Source: Subtercola frigoramans
Lineage (GTDB): Bacteria > Actinomycetota > Actinomycetes > Actinomycetales > Microbacteriaceae
Assembly (NCBI RefSeq): GCF_016907385.1
Contig: NZ_JAFBBU010000001.1
Coordinates: 2,356,001 to 2,420,000 of the forward strand
Direction: 5' to 3'
Length of the DNA stretch: 64,000 bases
This document shows positions 58,327-64,000 of the stretch, in pieces. Below the pieces are notes generated by a model, which saw nothing but the letters and a program-made list of their open reading frames with translations, made no database searches and had not been told where the DNA came from. The first letter of the stretch is position 1; each line of letters starts with the position of its first letter. The position numbers and the translations under genes are program-made.

Positions 58327-58992
58327 TCAGGATGCCGCGAAGCGGGCGTGCACGCGGGATTCGACGGTGATGTCTTCGGGCTTCAGATCCAGGCCGCCCT
58401 CCTGAGCAGAAGCAGCCATCGCGCGCACCATGGGGGCAGCACCTGCCGGCGAGAACGGCCGGGAATCGTCGCCGAGCATGCCGGGGTCAGCAAGCGCCAG
58501 CGGCACCACGGTGGAAAGGCCGAGACTCTGGGCGTAGGCCGTCGCACGACTGACCGCGTCGTTTACGGCGCGCTCCTGCGACTCGGCTGTGATGCGGGAT
58601 TTTGTGACCTCGGTGAGCGCCCAGTGGATGCCCGTCACCGTCACCCCGTCGAGCGTCGCGACCTTCTCAACCCAGACTGCCAGCGCAGAAAGGTCAGAGA
58701 ACTTCACCTCCAGCCCGACGCTCGCGTGGTGCACGAGTGGAAGCTGTGCACCCGCATTGTTCCAGGGGCGCTCACTCCACACGCGCATCCGGTCGGCCGA
58801 CCACCACGTAACGGTGTTGCCTGCCACCAACTGTTGTGCCTGCTGCGTGAGCGCGCCGTGCAACTGGGCCGTACGAGACACGACCGACGCTCGTTCGGGG
58901 CCTTGGAATCCGGCAGCAAGCAACACTGTTCCGCGTTCGGCCGGGTGATGGTAGTCGAAGTGCCCCTCGACCGTGATGATGGTTTCGGCCAT
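58327..58992 (-). CDS. SIMPL-domain (DUF541) protein
   Basis: Two hundred and twenty-one residues from the ATG at 58990-58992. The SIMPL pattern is visible: TIITVEGH at the start, the central VTVTGIHWALTEVTKSR and AVNDAVSRATAYAQSLGL, and ITVESRVHARFA at the end. No signal peptide, so it is probably cytosolic, unlike many SIMPL proteins. Function is unknown. TAGGGT (59000-59005) is 7 nt before the start. Confidence 0.82.
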   Translation of the reverse strand: MAETIITVEGHFDYHHPAERGTVLLAAGFQGPERASVVSRTAQLHGALTQQAQQLVAGNTVTWWSADRMRVWSERPWNNAGAQLPLVHHASVGLEVKFSDLSALAVWVEKVATLDGVTVTGIHWALTEVTKSRITAESQERAVNDAVSRATAYAQSLGLSTVVPLALADPGMLGDDSRPFSPAGAAPMVRAMAASAQEGGLDLKPEDITVESRVHARFAAS

Positions 58993-59013
58993 ACGCAGCA
59001 CCCTACCCGACCG

Positions 59014-60864
59014 CTATTTTTCTTTCTTGGTCTCGGTGTCGCCGCTCAGGGCGGCGATGAACGCTTCCTGCGGAACCTCGACACGCCCCACCATCTTCAT
59101 GCGTTTCTTGCCCTCTTTCTGCTTCTCGAGCAGTTTGCGCTTACGGGAGATGTCACCGCCGTAGCACTTTGCGAGAACGTCCTTGCGAATGGCGCTGATC
59201 GACTCGCGGGCGATGATCCTCGCGCCGATGGCGGCCTGGATCGGCACCTCGAACTGCTGGCGCGGGATCAGCTTCTTCAGCCGCTCGGTCATCAGCAGAC
59301 CATAGGCATAGGCCTTGTCTTTGTGCACGATGGCGCTGAATGCGTCGACCGCCTCACCCTGCAGCAGGATGTCGACCTTCACGAGGTCGGCCTCCTGTTC
59401 GCCGATGGGCTCGTAGTCGAGGCTCGCGTAACCCTGCGTGCGGCTCTTCAGGTGATCGAAGAAGTCGAAGACGATCTCGCCGAGGGGCATGTTGTAGTGC
59501 AGCTCGACGCGGTCGGTGCCGACATATTCCATGCCATTCAGGGTTCCGCGACGGCCCTGGCAGAGCTCCATGATCGTGCCGACATAGTCCTTGGGCGCGA
59601 GGATGCTCGCCTTCACCATCGGCTCACTGACACTCTTGATCTTGCCGCCCGGGAACTCGCTTGGGTTCGTCACCGTGACGGTCTTCTTGTCATCGGTGGT
59701 GACTTCGTAGATCACGCTGGGTGCGGTGGCGATCAGGTCGAGGTTGAACTCGCGCTCCAGCCGCTCAGTGATGATCTCGAGGTGCAGCAGGCCGAGGAAG
59801 CCACAGCGGAAGCCGAAGCCCAGGGCAACGGAGGTCTCTGGCTCGTAGACGAGCGCAGCATCCGAGAGTTTCAGCTTGTCGAGCGCTTCGCGGAGATTCG
59901 GGTAGTCCGAGCCGTCGATCGGGTAGAGGCCAGAGAAGACCATCGGCTTGGGCTCGCTGTAGCCCTTGAGCGCGACAGTCGCCGGGCGGGTGAACGTGGT
60001 GACGGTGTCGCCGACTTTGCTGAGCCGAACATCCTTCACGCCCGTGATCAGGTAACCGACCTCACCGACGGCCAACCCCTTGCTCGGCGTCGGCTCTGGT
60101 GAGCTGACGCCGATCTCGAGCACCTCATGAGTGGATTTGGTGCTCATCATCATGATCTTCTCGCGCGGCGTGAGCTTGCCGTCGATCATGCGCACGTAGG
60201 TCACCACACCGCGGTACGAGTCGTAGACCGAGTCGAAGATCATGGCGCGGGCCGGCGCCTCCGGGTCACCCTGGGGTGCCGGGATGGTGGCGACCACGAG
60301 GTCGAGCAGCTCTTCGACGCCCATGCCGGTCTTGCCGCTGACGCGGAGCACGTCTTCGGCCCTGCCTCCGATGAGCCCGGCAATCTCTTCGGCGTACTTG
60401 TCGGGGTCGGCGGCGGGCAGGTCGATCTTGTTGAGAACCGGGATGATCTTGAGGTCGTTGTCGAGCGCGAGGTACAGGTTCGCGAGTGTCTGGGCCTCGA
60501 TGCCCTGCGCCGCGTCGACCAGCAGGATGGCGCCCTCGCAGGCGGCGAGCGAGCGGCTGACCTCGTAGGTGAAGTCGACGTGACCAGGGGTGTCGATCAT
60601 GTTGAGCGCGTACGTCTGGCCGTCGAGGGCCCAGGGCATGCGTACCGCCTGGCTCTTGATGGTGATACCGCGTTCGCGCTCGATGTCCATGCGGTCGAGA
60701 TACTGCGCGCGCATGTCGCGGTCTGAGACGACGCCGGTGATCTGCAGCATGCGGTCGGCCAGAGTCGACTTGCCGTGGTCGATGTGCGCGATGATGCAGA
60801 AGTTGCGGATGAACGCGGGGTCGGTCGACGCCGGCTGGAGTTCCTGTACTGCTCTGGGGCTCAC
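59014..60864 (-). CDS. lepA: Elongation factor 4 (LepA)
   Basis: Ribosomal GTPase that helps initiation and back-translocation. It has 616 residues from GTG at 60862-60864, set by GAGGAACGC upstream. G1 AHIDHGKST is near 27-35, DTPGHVDF is G3, NKID is G4. The LepA-specific C-terminal domain (for example [32 protein letters not shown] region and [25 protein letters not shown] region) is intact. Confidence 0.97.
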   Translation of the reverse strand: MSPRAVQELQPASTDPAFIRNFCIIAHIDHGKSTLADRMLQITGVVSDRDMRAQYLDRMDIERERGITIKSQAVRMPWALDGQTYALNMIDTPGHVDFTYEVSRSLAACEGAILLVDAAQGIEAQTLANLYLALDNDLKIIPVLNKIDLPAADPDKYAEEIAGLIGGRAEDVLRVSGKTGMGVEELLDLVVATIPAPQGDPEAPARAMIFDSVYDSYRGVVTYVRMIDGKLTPREKIMMMSTKSTHEVLEIGVSSPEPTPSKGLAVGEVGYLITGVKDVRLSKVGDTVTTFTRPATVALKGYSEPKPMVFSGLYPIDGSDYPNLREALDKLKLSDAALVYEPETSVALGFGFRCGFLGLLHLEIITERLEREFNLDLIATAPSVIYEVTTDDKKTVTVTNPSEFPGGKIKSVSEPMVKASILAPKDYVGTIMELCQGRRGTLNGMEYVGTDRVELHYNMPLGEIVFDFFDHLKSRTQGYASLDYEPIGEQEADLVKVDILLQGEAVDAFSAIVHKDKAYAYGLLMTERLKKLIPRQQFEVPIQAAIGARIIARESISAIRKDVLAKCYGGDISRKRKLLEKQKEGKKRMKMVGRVEVPQEAFIAALSGDTETKKEK

Positions 60865-60925
60865 GCGTTCCTCATAGTTTTCGGGCAATGGTGCCCTCAA
60901 GTTTACGAGTACTTCGCGTACGCAC

Positions 60926-62083
60926 TCACGCAGTTGATTGTGCGGGTGGGCGGGGCAGGCGACGGATGCCCGTCTCGATGTCTGCGAGGTCTGCAGCCAC
61001 GCACAGCCGGATCCAGCCCTCACCGTGCCGGCCGAACGCGCTGCCCGGTGCCACGGCCACGCGCTGTTCGAGCAGGAAGCGCTCCGCCCACTCGGCAACA
61101 TCGCCGCCCGTGGCGTACGAGACGTTGACCCACAGGTAGAACGCACCAGACGGTTCGAGGTACTCGATGCCGAGTTCGCGCAGGAGCTCTGTGGCGGCTT
61201 GGAGGTTCTCCCGGTAGTGGGTGGCCGCTGTGAGCACGTGATCCTGCGGCCCGGTGATCGCTGCCACCGCCGCGAACTGAGCCGGGAGGTTGATGCAGCT
61301 GATGATCGCCTCCTGCGCCGTTCGAAGGATCTGCGACATGCCGGGCGGGGTCACCAGGTAGCCGACCCGTGCCCCGGTGAGCGCATACGTCTTCGACAGG
61401 GAGAACACCGAGAACACCCGGTCTTCATCGTCGAGGGCGGCGATGGAGGTGTGCAGTGCACCATAGGTGAACCGCTCATACACCTCGTCGCTCAGCACCC
61501 AGAGGTCGTGCCTGCGGGCGAACTCAAGGACCTCCTCGATGGTCTCCCGCGGAAAGATCGCTCCCAGGGGGTTCGATGGGGAGTTCACAATGATCATGCG
61601 GGTGTTCGCCGTGACGAGACGCTCGAGTTCGTCGAAGTCCGGCAGGAAGTCACGGGAGCTGCGAAGTGTGTAGGGCACGGGCACGGCGGAGATCATCCGC
61701 GCGTTCATCGGGAAGGTCGAGTAGCCGGGGTCCGGCAGCAGCACCTCATCTCCCGGGCCGAGCGCCAGGGTCATGGCGAGGTAGAGGGCGTGCATGCCGC
61801 CGTTGGTCACCCAGACCTGCTCGGCGTCGACCATGATCCCGTTCTCGGCGGCGAGCTTGGCGACGATCGCCGCTCGAAGCTCAGGAATGCCACCGTTGGG
61901 CGTGTAGTAGGTCTCGTCTGCCTGCCACGCGCGGGCGGCAGCTTCGAGAATGTGCGGAGCGACGGCGACATCAGGCTCCCCGACGGCGAGAAAGACCACA
62001 TCGTCGAGCGACTGGGCAAGCTCGAAGATTCGGCGGATGCCCGAAGGGGGCACTGAATCCATGTGCGCGGCGAGATGGGGCAT
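60926..62083 (-). CDS. Class I/II PLP-dependent aminotransferase
   Basis: Aminotransferase of the AspC/AAT I-beta-gamma type; substrate unknown. It has 385 residues. Features are [41 protein letters not shown] and Schiff-base Lys in [16 protein letters not shown]. The C-terminal substrate Arg segment is EGWIRLCVA. It begins with ATG at 62081-62083, and TACCGT (62091-62096) is 7 nt upstream. Possible roles include aspartate or branched-chain transamination. Divergent from rpsT. Confidence 0.9.
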   Translation of the reverse strand: MPHLAAHMDSVPPSGIRRIFELAQSLDDVVFLAVGEPDVAVAPHILEAAARAWQADETYYTPNGGIPELRAAIVAKLAAENGIMVDAEQVWVTNGGMHALYLAMTLALGPGDEVLLPDPGYSTFPMNARMISAVPVPYTLRSSRDFLPDFDELERLVTANTRMIIVNSPSNPLGAIFPRETIEEVLEFARRHDLWVLSDEVYERFTYGALHTSIAALDDEDRVFSVFSLSKTYALTGARVGYLVTPPGMSQILRTAQEAIISCINLPAQFAAVAAITGPQDHVLTAATHYRENLQAATELLRELGIEYLEPSGAFYLWVNVSYATGGDVAEWAERFLLEQRVAVAPGSAFGRHGEGWIRLCVAADLADIETGIRRLPRPPAQSTA

Positions 62084-62247
62084 AAGGTTAACGGTAATCG
62101 CATCCGAATGCGCGGGTCGCCGCGGTCTGGATTGAAGTAGAGGCCAGCAACTGGTAGTGTTGTCTGTTGGCTTCCGCACTCGTTTTGTGAACGCGAGCTG
62201 CGATACAAATACCCCCCAGACCAGCACCAGATACAGAGGATAATTCC

Positions 62248-62508
62248 GTGGCAAATATCAAGTCCCAGATCAAGCGCATCGGCACCAACGACAAGGCGCA
62301 CGAGCGCAACAAGGCCGTGAAGAGTGAGCTGAAGACCGCCATCCGCGCCGTGAAGACCAGCGTTGCCGCTGGCGACAAGGAGAAGGCCACCGCCGCTCTG
62401 AGCCTCGCAGGCAAGAAGCTCGACAAGGCTGCCAGCAAGGGTGTCATCCACAAGAACCAGGCTGCGAACCGCAAGTCGTCGATCTCCAAGAGCGTCGCCG
62501 CACTCTGA
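62248..62508 (+). CDS. rpsT: 30S ribosomal protein S20
   Basis: Eighty-six residues beginning [31 protein letters not shown]. The [14 protein letters not shown] end is diagnostic. The GTG start at 62248 has AGAGGA 8 nt upstream. It is monocistronic, divergent from the aminotransferase and convergent with holA, and ends in two hairpins. A weak GTG start on a strongly expressed gene may limit its yield, as with the UUG of E. coli rpsT. Confidence 0.97.
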   Translation: MANIKSQIKRIGTNDKAHERNKAVKSELKTAIRAVKTSVAAGDKEKATAALSLAGKKLDKAASKGVIHKNQAANRKSSISKSVAAL

Positions 62509-62515
62509 ATTTATT

Positions 62516-62542
62516 GATCTGCGCGCGCTCCTCGCGCAGATC
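62516..62542 (+). terminator. First rpsT downstream hairpin
   Basis: Perfect 10-bp stem GATCTGCGCG (62516-62525) / CGCGCAGATC (62533-62542), loop of 7 nt, beginning 7 nt after the rpsT stop. No U-tract. Confidence 0.5.
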
Positions 62543-62547
62543 TACGA

Positions 62548-62577
62548 AAAGAAGCCCCGCAGCTGCGGGGCTTCTTT
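62548..62577. terminator. rpsT / holA bidirectional terminator
   Basis: A perfect 30-bp palindrome (AAAGAAGCCCCGCAG / CTGCGGGGCTTCTTT) that folds to a 13-bp stem with a 4-nt loop. U-tracts exist on both strands. It separates convergent rpsT and holA. Confidence 0.88.
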
Positions 62578-62687
62578 GCGTGATCCCACTACTACAGCTC
62601 GCGGTGCGCACAAACGTCCCCGCACGCGGCAACAGCGGGACGAAGCAGCGCACCCGGCACAACTCCGTCGGCCGGGGCACGCTCGGG

Positions 62688-63764
62688 TCAGCGTTCGCCG
62701 CGGGAGGCGATCGTGGCGATCATGCGCTCGAGCGAGTAGACCGGGTCGCGGCCGCCGCCCTTGATGTTCTCATCGGTCTCGGCAAGGATCTGGATGCTGC
62801 GGCCGAGGCCCTCGCCCGTCCAACCCTGCAGGTCTCGACGGGCCCGGTCGACCTGCCAGGGTGCCATCCCCAGTTGCCCGGCGAGCTGGCCAGAACCCCC
62901 TCGAGTGCCGAGCACCTTCGCCATCGTGCGAAGCTTCATCGCGAACGCGGCAACCATCGGCACCGGGTCTGCACCCGTGGCCAGAGCATGCCGGAGCAGG
63001 GCCAGCGACTCGCCATAACGGCCCGCAATCGCACTGTCGGCAACAGCGAAGGCATTGGTCTCGACGCGACCGGAGTAGTACCGCTCGACGGTCGCTTCGG
63101 TGATCTCGTCTGAGGTGTCTGCAATGAGCTGCCCACAGGCGCTGGAGAGTTCGGCGAGGTCATCGGTGAACGCCGAAACGAGTGCCCGAAGAGCGCCAGG
63201 ACTGACCCGTCGACCAGCTGCACGGAACTCAGCGACAGCGAAGTCGTAGCGCTCGGTGTCTTTCTTGAGTTCAGCGCAGACGACCTCGATGACATCGCCA
63301 CCACTTGCGCGCACGGCATCAAGAAGGCGCTTGCCGCGCACTCCCCCGCCGTGCCGCAGTACGACGCACGTGTCATCGGCTGGATAGGCCAGGTAGTCGA
63401 TCGCTTCGAGAAGGAACCCGTCGGTGCACTTCTCGACCGATGACACCCTGATCAGGCGCGGTTCGCCGAAGAGCGAAGGGCTCGCCATGGTGAGCAGCTC
63501 GCCCGGCGCATAACCGGATGCGTCGATGTCGCTCACTTCGAGGCTCGGGTCTTCGAGCTTCAGCATATCTCTGAGGCGCCTGATCGCACGGTCGGCGAGA
63601 AAAGATTCCGGCCCAGAGACAAGCACGACAGCAGCGGGGCGGATGTTCTCCCAGCTCAACTGAGGAATGACCGGGGCGGGCGACTTGGTCGGGGGCTTTG
63701 CAGGCGCACGCGAAGAGCCCCTCGCGGCGGCGGACCCGCCGGATCGTGCGCCTACCACCACCAC
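62688..63764 (-). CDS. holA: DNA polymerase III subunit delta
   Basis: Clamp-loader subunit that opens the beta clamp. It has 358 residues. A disordered N-terminus of ~35 residues precedes the HolA domain: VLVSGPESFLADRAIRRL, EPRLIRVSSVEKC, ELSSACGQLIAD and the collar-like C-terminus RARRDLQGWTGEGL...ILAETDENIKGGGRDP. The start GTG at 63762-63764 is one of two adjacent GTGs. It follows comEC by 3 nt, a conserved pairing. Confidence 0.92.
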   Translation of the reverse strand: MVVVGARSGGSAAARGSSRAPAKPPTKSPAPVIPQLSWENIRPAAVVLVSGPESFLADRAIRRLRDMLKLEDPSLEVSDIDASGYAPGELLTMASPSLFGEPRLIRVSSVEKCTDGFLLEAIDYLAYPADDTCVVLRHGGGVRGKRLLDAVRASGGDVIEVVCAELKKDTERYDFAVAEFRAAGRRVSPGALRALVSAFTDDLAELSSACGQLIADTSDEITEATVERYYSGRVETNAFAVADSAIAGRYGESLALLRHALATGADPVPMVAAFAMKLRTMAKVLGTRGGSGQLAGQLGMAPWQVDRARRDLQGWTGEGLGRSIQILAETDENIKGGGRDPVYSLERMIATIASRGER

Positions 63765-63767
63765 ACC

Positions 63768-64000
63768 TCATCTCTTTTTCTCAACCCTAGCCTGACCGTC
63801 TGACCACACCACGATGCCATCGGGCGACGGCGCGACCACGATCATCCCCAGCAGATCGGTACGGAAGACACTGGTCTGGCTGCGACCGAGAATACCGAGC
63901 AGCCGGTCAGTCGGATGCCCATACCGATTGTTCGCACCAACCGAAACCAGCCCCACCGCCGCCCTTACGGCCAGGTAGAAGTCTTCGTTCTGGTCGGCAC
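63768..64000 (-). CDS. comEC: ComEC/Rec2 competence protein, C-terminal end only
   Basis: Only the last ~77 codons are present; the rest lies beyond base 64000. The visible sequence is the end of the metallo-beta-lactamase-like domain: ADQNEDFYLAVRAAVGLVSVGANNRYGHPTDRLL, then a short beta region. ComEC is the DNA-uptake channel protein. The full protein could not be examined, so function in competence is inferred from family and from its position directly before holA. Confidence 0.82.
   Translation of the reverse strand, partial: ADQNEDFYLAVRAAVGLVSVGANNRYGHPTDRLLGILGRSQTSVFRTDLLGMIVVAPSPDGIVVWSDGQARVEKKR

Overview
The window is a gene-dense, high-GC stretch of a Gram-positive actinobacterial chromosome. 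The gene order matches the conserved actinobacterial core, with recA-recX, clgR, ftsK, RNase J, lexA beside a LysM gene, hrcA-dnaJ2 and pheST-argCJBDF. Protein sequences and the rrn layout (no tRNA in the 16S-23S spacer) fit Microbacteriaceae best (for example Leifsonia, Cryobacterium or Subtercola relatives); the genus is not resolved. I see no prophage, insertion sequence, integron, CRISPR array or tRNA gene. It is housekeeping DNA, read almost entirely from the minus strand.

Layout, left to right. 1-1609: a NagD-like HAD phosphatase (cut by the window edge) and a TPR protein. 1712-7213: a complete rrn operon (16S-23S-5S, minus strand) with boxA-like antitermination motifs in leader and spacer. 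7707-9991: tyrS, a 3-methyladenine glycosylase and a small membrane protein. 9988-18237: arginine biosynthesis argCJBDF and argGH, with no argR. 18254-24180: pheST, a SpoU/TrmH methyltransferase, and infC-rpmI-rplT with a rare ATC start. 24513-26385 (plus): DUF1844 protein and an iron-sulfur photolyase. 26419-30648: SseB-like protein and a short histidine cluster hisCBH-priA. 30740-32084: divergent LysM gene and lexA. 32196-41941: hflX, an RsmC-like methyltransferase, dapF, miaA, miaB, recX, recA, DUF3046, clgR, cinA domain, pgsA. 41946-51847: ftsK, rnj, dapA, era, a CBS/CorC protein, ybeY, phoH, HIT. 51913-54958: rsmE, dnaJ2, hrcA with a CIRCE operator. 55199-64000: two DUF4870 membrane proteins, hemW, DUF1990, SIMPL protein, lepA, an aminotransferase, rpsT, holA and the 3' end of comEC.

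Functional themes are ribosome production and quality control (rRNA, S20, L20, L35, IF3, LepA, HflX, Era, YbeY, RsmE, MiaA/B), arginine, histidine and lysine/DAP synthesis, and DNA damage response. LexA-type boxes are readable at lexA/LysM and recA, and CIRCE at hrcA.

The most notable signal is architectural. About sixteen genes carry a -10-like hexamer only 6-9 nt before the start codon and generally lack a Shine-Dalgarno, the signature of leaderless transcripts. Other points worth a look are a terminator-like hairpin inside the SpoU methyltransferase coding region, overlapping divergent promoters at hflX, the long recA leader and the missing argR. I found no convincing undescribed multi-gene system. 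All calls come from reading the sequence; no database search was run.
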